From Opitutales bacterium (GTDB lineage Bacteria; Verrucomicrobiota; Verrucomicrobiia; Opitutales; JABSRG01), in NCBI GenBank assembly GCA_028280845.1, contig JANQKZ010000045.1:81121-145120 (forward strand): a stretch of 64,000 nucleotides of DNA, in the 5' to 3' direction. This document shows positions 1 through 7,130 of the stretch, piece after piece; the first letter of the stretch is position 1; each line of letters starts with the position of its first letter. The notes under the pieces were generated by a model. It was not told the DNA's origin. It ran no database searches and worked only from the letters and a program-made list of their open reading frames with translations. Both the position numbers and the translations under genes were made by a program.

Positions 1-636
1 GATTCCCGGAAACTCGTGGCATATCCAGGCGCCGGCATTATCCTGAGCTCCATTTTCAAACACACGCAACTTGGCCACAAAGGCAGCCAGGACTTCCTCC
101 GAAACCGTCTCCCTCAGATCAAAAAGCGCTTGAGCCAGGGTGTTGGATCCTGCATTCACCACCACGTATAGCGGCCGCGGATCATCGGCCAATCCTCGTT
201 CAATCAGCAGCTGGGAACCCGGACTCGCCTTGCCGGATCCCACATCCTGAATTCCATAACGACGTTGGCCTGTGCGGACTAGCGATCGCAAAAAGGCAGG
301 TTCCGGGTACAATGGGTCATGCTTCTGCAGGTTTTCATAAACCTTTTCATATCCCTCGATCAGATGGTAAAACAACTCTGGGTATAGCTTTTGTTTTTCG
401 GGACGAGGAGAATCCGGGTTCAAAAATTTTCCAGTCACCGCCACAAGGCCTTCGAGATCAAATTCATTCGAGCACATGAGCATATGCATCATCTGCTGCT
501 CCTCATCGGGTTCATTCCCCATATCAGCCAGGATAAAGAGGCGGCCGCGTGTATCGGCAATGGTTTTAAAGTCCGGGGCGGCGGAAGCGGTGGCAACAGA
601 GGCAACCAGGAACCAAAGGTATGGTAAGGTTTTCAT
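1..636 (-). CDS. DUF1593 family exported nucleoside hydrolase-like protein (3' end outside window)
   Basis: Reading the reverse strand from an ATG at 636 gives an open frame to the window edge (212 codons), so the C-terminus is missing. It opens with a signal peptide (MKTLPYLWFLVASVATASA), so the protein is exported. The mature part contains FILADMGNEPDEEQQ, matching the start of DUF1593 proteins, a nucleoside hydrolase-like fold common in Planctomycetes and Verrucomicrobia and often found with carbohydrate genes. The acidic DMGNEPDE cluster resembles the calcium and ribose binding aspartates of nucleoside hydrolases, and two other exported proteins in this window carry a similar NExDD motif. 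Substrate is unknown. No convincing Shine-Dalgarno precedes the start; a 14-bp palindrome lies 25 bp upstream. Family call is from motif memory; a second domain could lie beyond the edge. Confidence 0.8.
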   Translation of the reverse strand, partial: MKTLPYLWFLVASVATASAAPDFKTIADTRGRLFILADMGNEPDEEQQMMHMLMCSNEFDLEGLVAVTGKFLNPDSPRPEKQKLYPELFYHLIEGYEKVYENLQKHDPLYPEPAFLRSLVRTGQRRYGIQDVGSGKASPGSQLLIERGLADDPRPLYVVVNAGSNTLAQALFDLRETVSEEVLAAFVAKLRVFENGAQDNAGAWICHEFPGI

Positions 637-973
637 GGGGTAACAGATCAAACTCACTGTAATTCGAACGAATTGGATCGAGAAGCGACCAGCCTCTTGC
701 CGGTAATGCCCTGGCGCAGTTGTGACGAAGCCAGCAGAGCAGATGTAAACTCCTCCCAGATTCGGATAACTGTCCCATTGAGACACTTTGACAAACCGAA
801 CACCTTGGAAAAGGAGGGAGCGAAACCATAAAAAGCTAAGCGTATTCTGGCAATTCGAGAACTACCCGGTATGGTCCCTCATCAAAATCCCACCTCCCGC
901 TTCCTCTTATTCTCCATAACCAGAGGAACCGGCAGTCACTCTCCAGGTTTCCACATATCAACCCACTTAAACT
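637..973. other. Intergenic region between divergent genes, no gene seen
   Basis: This 337-bp gap separates the leftward DUF1593 gene from the rightward acetyltransferase gene. The frames that are open here are short, and none has signal peptide, domain or codon support. The only structure seen is a perfect palindrome, AATTCG-AA-CGAATT, at 661-674. Promoters for both flanking genes should lie here, but no convincing -35/-10 pair could be picked out by eye. Confidence 0.5.
661..674. promoter_or_regulatory. 14-bp palindrome upstream of the DUF1593 gene
   Basis: AATTCG-AA-CGAATT is a perfect inverted repeat 25 bp upstream of the start codon at 636, a position typical of operators. No second copy was noticed in the window, so the operator role is inference. 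Confidence 0.25.
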
Positions 974-1516
974 GTGATCGAAATCACTTCCCCCGATGGG
1001 CTCCCTCTGCATCTCACCATCCTATCCCGAGAGGATGGTCACCGGCTAGGGGCCTTTTTTGAAGCCCTCTCGCCGGAGACCCGCCAGCGGTATGGCCCCC
1101 ATCCGCTAACGGTCAATTACGCTCAGTTCCTCTGCCAGCGAGGGGAGCAGGACACATCGGTTCGACTCATCCTCCTCCATTCCCATCAGGTGGTGGGTTA
1201 CTTTCTGTTCGAGCGTCCCATCCAGGGGAAGGAAGTGGAGCGTTATCAGACCTATGGAATAGCCCTGGGCGCCCATGACTACAGTTTCGCTCCCGTCATA
1301 GCTGACTCACACCAAAGTAAAGGAATCGCGACGCAGGTCATGCCATTCCTGATTCAAGCACTCAAAACCCGAAATGCTCGACGCCTCATCCTCATGTGGG
1401 GAACTCAAGCCACCAACCTCCGCGCCCGTCGCCTCTACGAAAGCGCCGGGTTCCAGGAGATCGGCCGCTTCCATACTGAAGTCGAAAACATAGACATGCT
1501 GCTCCAACTGGTTTAA
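974..1516 (+). CDS. GNAT family N-acetyltransferase
   Basis: A 180-residue single-domain protein of normal GNAT length. The acetyl-CoA pyrophosphate-binding loop is seen as DSHQSKGIATQ (residues 111-121), a variant of the Q/R-x-x-G-x-G/A motif, followed by TNLRARRLYESAGF (147-160), the typical last conserved segment with its aromatic and 'AGF' turn. It should transfer an acetyl group from acetyl-CoA to an unidentified amine; nothing in the neighbourhood points to the substrate. No signal peptide, so cytoplasmic. The start is a GTG; the first ATG downstream would cut into the domain. It stands alone, 76 bp ahead of a lipoprotein gene on the same strand. Confidence 0.85.
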   Translation: MIEITSPDGLPLHLTILSREDGHRLGAFFEALSPETRQRYGPHPLTVNYAQFLCQRGEQDTSVRLILLHSHQVVGYFLFERPIQGKEVERYQTYGIALGAHDYSFAPVIADSHQSKGIATQVMPFLIQALKTRNARRLILMWGTQATNLRARRLYESAGFQEIGRFHTEVENIDMLLQLV

Positions 1517-1592
1517 GCGTCATGCCTTTTATACTCGAAACCGCCACCCGAATCCGGTTGCGGAAAGGGGCAAATCGCCCTATGCTCAATTT

Positions 1593-2345
1593 ATGTTCAG
1601 GATAAAATCTACCCCCTTTGTTTTACCCCTGATTTGGACCCTCCTGTATCTCTTGCTCACAGGATGCCAGACCGATGATATCATCGCGCATCCGGTGATC
1701 GCCGCTAACCAGGAGCCTGCCATCTTAGGCGAGGATCAGGGAGTCAAATCTTTCGGCGCGCAACAAAACGTAAGTGTCTTCCCCATCGCACGGGAAAAAG
1801 GTTACATGGATATTCTCATTCTGGCTGAAAATCACGGCAGCGATCCTATTTACTTCGGTCGCCAGAATATTGTATTCCGGGACCAGGAGGGGGCTCCCCT
1901 AGAGGCCCCCGAGTTGACTCAAGTCCTCATCGACCTTCGCCAGGAAGCCATCCGCAAGGCGGAGGCTCTCATCGCCCAAGCCCGCAAAGGATCCGGAACG
2001 GCCGAGGTCAATATGGAGGACGAGGTGTTCTGGGATGCTCAGCGTATGCGAAAACAAAGCACTCATACGACCAACATCCGCCCGGAGGACATTGCGATGA
2101 TTCAGACGGTGGACCCCCAGAAGAAACTGGATGCCCAAATTCAAGCCCTCACCGTGGAATATGAGGACCGCATGGCCCGGCTCAAAGAAACCTGGTTGGA
2201 GGAGGGTCAGATAGCAGACCAAGACTATTACCAGGGCATCATTCGCGCCGAGTTCCCGGAAGAATCCGTCAGTTCCATCGTATTGGATATTACCCTTGGG
2301 GCCGAATCCCACCAGGTTGAGCTTCGCCTCGACCCAAAGGCCTGA
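1593..2345 (+). CDS. Predicted lipoprotein of unknown function
   Basis: A 250-residue protein that begins with a lipoprotein signal: basic start (MFRIK), a long hydrophobic stretch (residues 8-22) and a lipobox LLTGC ending at Cys25. The mature protein should therefore be anchored in the outer or inner membrane by an N-terminal lipid. The mature part has no recognised domain. Residues about 110-135 and 175-205 are rich in Glu, Lys, Arg, Ala and Gln and look helical, perhaps coiled coil (for example QKKLDAQIQALTVEYEDRMAR); the ends look beta-rich. It is followed convergently by the DUF5808-like gene. I do not recognise a family. Confidence 0.7.
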   Translation: MFRIKSTPFVLPLIWTLLYLLLTGCQTDDIIAHPVIAANQEPAILGEDQGVKSFGAQQNVSVFPIAREKGYMDILILAENHGSDPIYFGRQNIVFRDQEGAPLEAPELTQVLIDLRQEAIRKAEALIAQARKGSGTAEVNMEDEVFWDAQRMRKQSTHTTNIRPEDIAMIQTVDPQKKLDAQIQALTVEYEDRMARLKETWLEEGQIADQDYYQGIIRAEFPEESVSSIVLDITLGAESHQVELRLDPKA

Positions 2346-2377
2346 AGTCATATCCAGATGAATTTTGTTTCCGCCGG

Positions 2378-2623
2378 CTATCCGACTAAAACAAAGATCA
2401 TAATCAGGGTAAGTGAAAGGGGTAAAAGGAGTATGCAAATCGCTAACCACGGTCCTGCCCGATGCGCCATATTCAAAGTCCATCCCAAGCCCTGATCCGC
2501 CCTTTTCGGTACCCAAAGCCTGTCGTCCTTTTTGCTGAAATAGATCCCAAGGATACCTCCACTCCAGTTATTGGAATTATTCCACTCTTCCTCGTTAGCA
2601 CCTTTCTGGTCTGAATCGTCCAC
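2378..2623 (-). CDS. Small DUF5808-like membrane protein
   Basis: An 81-residue protein read from a GTG at 2623. The middle (NNWSGGILGIYFSKKDDRLWVPKR, then GLGWTLN) matches the pattern I recall for DUF5808: a tryptophan-rich segment, an F/Y plus 'DDRLWVPKR' turn, and G-W-T-L-N before a hydrophobic segment. Residues about 56-81 (PWLAICILLLPLSLTLIMIF) form one transmembrane helix at the C-terminus, so it is probably a tail-anchored inner membrane protein. Function of the family is unknown. It lies 37 bp downstream of the clan-A glycosidase gene on the same strand and could be co-transcribed. The start is uncertain because no Shine-Dalgarno or ATG is available. Overlapping frames on the other strand show no protein-like features. 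Confidence 0.55.
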   Translation of the reverse strand: MDDSDQKGANEEEWNNSNNWSGGILGIYFSKKDDRLWVPKRADQGLGWTLNMAHRAGPWLAICILLLPLSLTLIMIFVLVG

Positions 2624-2660
2624 TCGATATAAGATTTAAAGTGGAATGAGGCTTCGACGT

Positions 2661-3905
2661 TCAAAACATGTCCATCCGCTTGGCAAGCAGACTGCCCTTC
2701 ACATCTTCCTCCACCGGGGCGGAATGAATGATATCGGTCAACCGCCGATGCCAGGCAACATCCCGCCACATGCCCACAAACTGGGGCCCACAGAAATTAC
2801 TCGTGGAGATGGACAGCCAGCGGCCCGTTTGAGCCGCCTCCTCAGTACCGAGAGCGCAGAGTTCTTTCACATAACCCCAATCCAACCCCGGCCAATCCCG
2901 GTAATCCACGATTCCCCAACATTCGGTGGTCACCAGTGCCTGGCCGAGATCGCGTGACCAGCGAGCCGCGTGATCAATCATACCCTTCAACCCGTTTACC
3001 CAGTAAGCCTCCCGGGCACGGAAAGCTGGTTCTCCCTTCAAAGCGAGGCGTTGAAAGCTGTCGAAAACAAAGCGGTCCCACTCCCATTCTACCTCCTCGT
3101 AAAACTCGTTATTATTGTATTGAGTCATCCAGATATGGGGCTCCAGGAAATCCAGCATATCGAAGCGCCCCTTATCATGAAGGTGGTCATGCATCTCACC
3201 CGTAAATGAAAAAGTGTATGGAATTTCTGGATACGCCGCTTTGAGGATCTTGATAGACCTGCGCATCCAGTCCTTTGATTTATCCGTCTGCCACTCGGAC
3301 CAAATCGCCTCGGGAGGATCATTTTCGAAGAAGGGACACCAGAAGGGTCCTGTCCATTCATTGCAGAGATCCACATAGAGCACCGTATTCAGGAGCCCCG
3401 CGGCATCAATGGAGCGCAGCGTAGCCAACCAGGCTTCTCCCAGCTTCTCCGGCGTAGTCAGTCGCATTCGCAGGTCTTCTTTGTCCTCGCGAAACCAGGA
3501 GGACAGTCCGACACGAATATTGTATTCCTTACACTTGGCCAAAAAGGCATTCAGGTTGGGTTGAACCTGCACATCAATGATTCCAGGACTTCCCCATTCT
3601 TGGACCTGCCAATGCGGAACCAGGGTGTAAGTGGCCTCTGGATCATGGTAAATGAGGTGTGGAAATGCGTCGATTCGAATGGAATCGTATCCCCGCTCGA
3701 CCAACTCACCCAACGCTTGATCCAAATCCTCGTAACCGGCCCCGGCCCATTTACGCTCTAGCCAGGAGAACTCCCACATCGCGATGGCCAGGGGATAGGT
3801 TTGAGTTGCTGCTTGGGGGAGCTGAGCATGCAAGTCGCGAGTGCTGGCTTCCACACCGCCAACCACCATTCCAGTGGCAGCACACAAAAAGTTTCTACGC
3901 TTCAT
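2661..3905 (-). CDS. Tat-exported glycoside hydrolase, clan-A (GH5/cellulase-like)
   Basis: Started at the ATG at 3905 rather than an upstream in-frame ATG because this gives a Tat-type signal (MKRRNFLCAATGM) and AAGGGG lies just upstream; 414 residues. The protein looks like a (beta/alpha)8 glycosidase of the cellulase-like group. It has a strand-loop ending LYVDLCNEW, with Glu183 in the acid/base 'NE' position of clan GH-A, and a later strand ending ALVTTECWG, with Glu328 in the nucleophile position. WYxW-rich loops between them suit a sugar cleft. It should hydrolyse a beta-glycosidic bond in the periplasm or outside the cell; the substrate cannot be read from sequence. A twin-arginine signal is unusual for a simple glycosidase and may mean folding before export. 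Followed by a small membrane gene. Confidence 0.75.
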   Translation of the reverse strand: MKRRNFLCAATGMVVGGVEASTRDLHAQLPQAATQTYPLAIAMWEFSWLERKWAGAGYEDLDQALGELVERGYDSIRIDAFPHLIYHDPEATYTLVPHWQVQEWGSPGIIDVQVQPNLNAFLAKCKEYNIRVGLSSWFREDKEDLRMRLTTPEKLGEAWLATLRSIDAAGLLNTVLYVDLCNEWTGPFWCPFFENDPPEAIWSEWQTDKSKDWMRRSIKILKAAYPEIPYTFSFTGEMHDHLHDKGRFDMLDFLEPHIWMTQYNNNEFYEEVEWEWDRFVFDSFQRLALKGEPAFRAREAYWVNGLKGMIDHAARWSRDLGQALVTTECWGIVDYRDWPGLDWGYVKELCALGTEEAAQTGRWLSISTSNFCGPQFVGMWRDVAWHRRLTDIIHSAPVEEDVKGSLLAKRMDMF

Positions 3906-3980
3906 GCCCCTTAAGATAACGGGCAGCACCGATGAGAACAACTGTTTCCCGCCCAACGTCGAGCAGCAGTCTGCGAGGAG

Positions 3981-5615
3981 TTATCGCAACGCGCGCTGAG
4001 CCCAGGCGGCGACCACCTGAGCCACGTATTCAGTATCTGCCTTGCGCGTCAGCAAGTGATCCGCCGAGCCCAGAGAAATGAACGACTTCGGGTGTCGAAG
4101 GGCACTGAAGATCTCACCTGCATTGTCGATCGGAACTACAGTATCTCCCGGGGCATGCAGTAGGAGAAACTCCATATCGCTGAGGCCCTTCAAGGCCTCG
4201 CGGTGACAGTAGGTCTTGAAGTCGTCAAGGAACCGCTTCCCGATAACAAAAGTCCGCCCGGCCAGGTCGACCTCAGCCGCTCCGGACGTTTCTATCGTTT
4301 CCAGATGGTTCTCAAACAGGTGGGTGACATGGCCGGGATCCGAGGGAGCCGCGATCGTCACCACTGCCTTGACCCCTTTTAGAATGGACGCCGCTCCAAG
4401 GGCAGCGGCACCTCCGAGGGAGTGCCCGATCAAGAGCTGAGGCGACCTAAAATGCTCGGTCAACCAGGTCGCTCCAGCCCTCAGATCATGAAGGTTCGTT
4501 ACAAATGAAGAATCCTTAAAGGCTCCATCCGATTGACCAATACCCGCAAAATCAATCCGCAAGGTGGCAATTCCTTCTCTGGCCAGACCTTGAGTGATCC
4601 GTTTTTCGGGAAAAAAGTCTTTTCCACAGGTAAAACAATGAGCAAATAAGGCAAAAGCCTTGGGAGACTGTTCCGGCATTTCCAAGACACCGGAAATCCT
4701 CCCCGAGGGACCAGAAAACTCGACGGCATTGGACGCTGGCTTCACCTCAAGGCTCGAGGTCACTTGGCCGGTCGGGTTCAACTCTGCCATATACCCATCA
4801 CGAGCTTCAAAGAGAACGGCCAATAACATGGCGCGAGCCGAAGTATCCCCACCAGCCAGCCCATTATCACTGATAGCCGAAGGAAAATCGGCTTTGGGCC
4901 GTAGCGCAAAATATAAGGTCAGGGGAAAAGCTTCGGGGAGGTGGCAAGTGAGTCCCATGCTATTGGATACCTTTCGGAAATCATCGGGATCGGCCAGCTT
5001 GGCGGATTCCAGGAAGTTGACCACCTCCAGATCAGGGTAATCCCCCTCCGCTGCGGCCAGGTCGAGGGCAGCTGCCATATCATGACCGCGCTTTATCGCG
5101 TGCACCGCCCGCACAAAGAACTCGGCCGCATCCGACACACCGGGATCCCCGTGTGTCAATGCAGTCTGCGCCCGGGCAGCTTGGACAGCCTCATTCAACG
5201 GCAAACCAAGATCCAGAATCGGACCAAGGCGCGAGGCTCCCGCTAAATCATTTGAAGCAGAGGAGCGACCCCCTTGTTGTTCCAAAGTCTTCGAGCTCGC
5301 CCCATCCAGATACCCATCATACGCCTTCATGTGGTCCACCCAATCTGAACGCCACCGGTCCGGATCAAACCCACCATGGCGACTGATCGACTCCTGCAGC
5401 ATCCGGGTCTGGTCCCCATAATGGGTATTTTGTCCAGCCTTGCGGTTCGGGTGGTAAGAGCTAGCCGGATCTGTAGGCTCTGTGATTCCTTTCGGATACA
5501 GTCGCTCCAGTTTGTCCTGGTTGTAGACCCAGTGAGAACCCAGGGAAAGGGCGTCCGCCCAGATGGAGGCAGCTCCAAATGAACTTAAATTCTTGGGGGT
5601 GTCGGTCATCGCCAT
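3981..5615 (-). CDS. ADP-ribosylglycohydrolase-like / alpha-beta hydrolase fusion protein
   Basis: A 544-residue two-domain protein without signal peptide. Residues about 10-280 resemble the all-helical ADP-ribosylglycohydrolase (DraG/ARH) fold: an N-terminal DALSLGSHWVYN, a central GxSDAAEFF region, and GGDTSARAM at 255-262 in the place of the metal-binding GGDTDT motif; the second Asp of that motif is replaced by Ser. Residues about 295-544 are an alpha/beta hydrolase with HCFTCGKDFF (326-335), nucleophile elbow GHSLGG (Ser399), GDTVVP (Asp491) and ADHLLT (His520), a complete triad. This hydrolase type is best known as the N-terminal half of alpha/beta hydrolase-OsmC proteins. The reaction is unknown. 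Gene stands alone, upstream of the glycosidase gene on the same strand (75 bp). Confidence 0.75.
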   Translation of the reverse strand: MAMTDTPKNLSSFGAASIWADALSLGSHWVYNQDKLERLYPKGITEPTDPASSYHPNRKAGQNTHYGDQTRMLQESISRHGGFDPDRWRSDWVDHMKAYDGYLDGASSKTLEQQGGRSSASNDLAGASRLGPILDLGLPLNEAVQAARAQTALTHGDPGVSDAAEFFVRAVHAIKRGHDMAAALDLAAAEGDYPDLEVVNFLESAKLADPDDFRKVSNSMGLTCHLPEAFPLTLYFALRPKADFPSAISDNGLAGGDTSARAMLLAVLFEARDGYMAELNPTGQVTSSLEVKPASNAVEFSGPSGRISGVLEMPEQSPKAFALFAHCFTCGKDFFPEKRITQGLAREGIATLRIDFAGIGQSDGAFKDSSFVTNLHDLRAGATWLTEHFRSPQLLIGHSLGGAAALGAASILKGVKAVVTIAAPSDPGHVTHLFENHLETIETSGAAEVDLAGRTFVIGKRFLDDFKTYCHREALKGLSDMEFLLLHAPGDTVVPIDNAGEIFSALRHPKSFISLGSADHLLTRKADTEYVAQVVAAWAQRALR

Positions 5616-5814
5616 GTCAGTATGAGGAGCAGAAGTTGGGCATTATTTCCTCCAGCCAGCGGGAGGATGACCGTTCACTTTTCAAATCGCCCTATCGACT
5701 TTTTTCCGGGTTGTCCCGTCCAAGCAGCCATGCTCTATCCGGATTCTCGCATGCTTATCCATCGGCTGACAAACCTGCTTGGTAGTTGCACTATAAACGG
5801 ATAAAGTCCCTATC

Positions 5815-6099
5815 TCATTCTGCAAGAATGAGATCAATCAGCTCATTCACTGTATGATGCGCTTCGAGAGGGTGCCGAAGCGGCAACTCAGGGTGCAACT
5901 CATAATGATTCTGCCGACCCTCCCGTTCGCGCTGTAGGTAGCCAGCTTCTTCCAAGTCGGCCACAATTCGCTGTACCGCCCGCTCTGTGATTCCCACCTG
6001 CTGAGCAACTTCCCGAAGGGGCTGATCAGGGCTCTTCGCCAGACAGATCATCACATGGGCGTGGTTCGTAAAAAAAGTCCAATGATGCGGAGCTTTCAT
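5815..6099 (-). CDS. Winged helix-turn-helix transcriptional regulator
   Basis: A 94-residue single-domain regulator. It starts with a conserved [15 protein letters not shown] segment (helix 1), then [25 protein letters not shown] (residues about 28-52), a clear helix-turn-helix of the MarR/ArsR-like winged type, then a wing [17 protein letters not shown] and a short C-terminal helix. Related proteins with the same opening are widespread in bacteria as small stand-alone HTH regulators. There is no sensor domain or cysteine pair, so the signal is not obvious. It is divergent from the usp-mrp operon, with a 111-bp shared promoter region that contains two palindromes, so control of that operon and of itself is a natural inference. 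Confidence 0.8.
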   Translation of the reverse strand: MKAPHHWTFFTNHAHVMICLAKSPDQPLREVAQQVGITERAVQRIVADLEEAGYLQREREGRQNHYELHPELPLRHPLEAHHTVNELIDLILAE

Positions 6100-6116
6100 T
6101 CCTAATACCCTTAATC

Positions 6117-6132
6117 ACTTTTCCTGAAAAGT
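6117..6132. promoter_or_regulatory. 16-bp palindrome in the regulator/usp promoter region
   Basis: ACTTTTC-CT-GAAAAGT is a perfect inverted repeat 18 bp upstream of the regulator start and 7 bp from the CGAAAA-CT-TTTTCG palindrome, which shares its TTTTC/GAAAA arms. It may be a second, weaker binding site for the same protein. Confidence 0.35.
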
Positions 6133-6138
6133 AAATAG

Positions 6139-6157
6139 CGAAAACTTTTTCGCGAAA
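6139..6157. promoter_or_regulatory. Palindromic operator candidate, site 1 (usp-mrp)
   Basis: CGAAAA-CT-TTTTCG at 6139-6152 is a perfect palindrome and overlaps TTTCGCGAAA at 6148-6157. The same 19-bp arrangement with one base changed lies at 30108-30126, and the 14-bp core recurs at 12886-12899. It ends 58 bp before the usp start codon and 40 bp from the regulator start codon. Confidence 0.55.
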
Positions 6158-6210
6158 TTTCAGTCGTTTCCACTTGCCAAATTTGATTACGACATTTTTT
6201 TCGGCATTAA

Positions 6211-7119
6211 ATGAAGCGATATAAAAAGCTCCTTGTTCCCTTGAGTCTTCAAGCCGGGGATAGCATCGCCATCAAATGGGCTGCCAAAATATCACACCTT
6301 GCCGAAAGCCAGGAAGTCTTGTTCTGCCACAATCTGGAACTGCCTGAACTGCCTGAGACTGCCTTAGAGAAGTATCCATGGTTGAAAGCTCCTTTAGATA
6401 GTCAGGTTTCAGACCAAATGGAAAAACTGGTTGATGCCCACTGGAATGGACGGGAGGAAGCCCACCTGGATTACCTTGTCACCAGCAAATCAAGCGCTGT
6501 TTTTTCCATCCTCGAGGCCGTGCTGGACCAGGAGACAGACTTGGTTGTGGTCAGCCAACAATCGTTTGGACGAGACCTCCCCATTCGGCTGGCAAGAAAA
6601 GCGCCTTGCTCAGTCATGGCCCTCCCGGATCAAGAAGAGATTGCCCTCAACCACATCATGGTGCCGACCGATTTCTCTACCTACTCGGAGGCCGCCCTAG
6701 ACGTCGGCTTAGCCTTTGCCGAAGCTGAGGGATTGGCTCAATTGGATAGTGTCCATATCTTCAATCTGGGCAATTTCTCACACCGCGTCACCCTTCCTGA
6801 AAAAGATCTGATCCAGATGGAAGAGGATTTCGTGGAAGGCAAACACCAAAAGTATCTGGAACAGCAAAATTTGCGGGGCTTGGATGTGCGCCCCTTCGAA
6901 ATTTTTCATAATTTAATCGGGGCGGGCATCTTCATGCACGCCCGGGAGAAGGAAGCCGATCTCATTGTAGCCGGCTGTCGAGGACGCAACACGGTGACCT
7001 CTCTCCTGCTGGGTAGCAATGCCGAGGAACTCCTGCGACAAGCGCGAGTGCCGGTTATTGCCGCAAAGCAGAAAGGGACGGGCCAGGGTCTACTCGAAGC
7101 CATGTTAAACCCTGAGTAA
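6211..7119 (+). CDS. Tandem universal stress protein (two UspA domains)
   Basis: A 302-residue cytoplasmic protein with two Usp domains (about 1-142 and 147-296). The first begins KKLLVPLSLQAGDSIAIKWA, the second HIMVPTDFSTYSEAALDVGL, both classic first strands with the Asp/Ser loop. The second domain keeps the ATP-binding signature G-x2-G-x9-G-S (GCRGRNTVTSLLLGS, near residues 258-272); the first has a degenerate SFGRDLPIRLARKAPCS, so only the second is likely to bind nucleotide. It is the first gene of an apparent operon, 11 bp ahead of mrpA. Usp domains beside ion transporters often act as regulators of transport; that role here is inference. An operator-like palindrome precedes it. Confidence 0.85.
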   Translation: MKRYKKLLVPLSLQAGDSIAIKWAAKISHLAESQEVLFCHNLELPELPETALEKYPWLKAPLDSQVSDQMEKLVDAHWNGREEAHLDYLVTSKSSAVFSILEAVLDQETDLVVVSQQSFGRDLPIRLARKAPCSVMALPDQEEIALNHIMVPTDFSTYSEAALDVGLAFAEAEGLAQLDSVHIFNLGNFSHRVTLPEKDLIQMEEDFVEGKHQKYLEQQNLRGLDVRPFEIFHNLIGAGIFMHAREKEADLIVAGCRGRNTVTSLLLGSNAEELLRQARVPVIAAKQKGTGQGLLEAMLNPE

Positions 7120-7130
7120 GACCTCCTCCT

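Noticed and set aside
1899..2516. 205-codon reverse-strand frame opposite the lipoprotein gene
   Set aside because: The lipoprotein on the + strand has a clear lipobox and better composition; the reverse frame shows no motif and overlaps the DUF5808-like gene.
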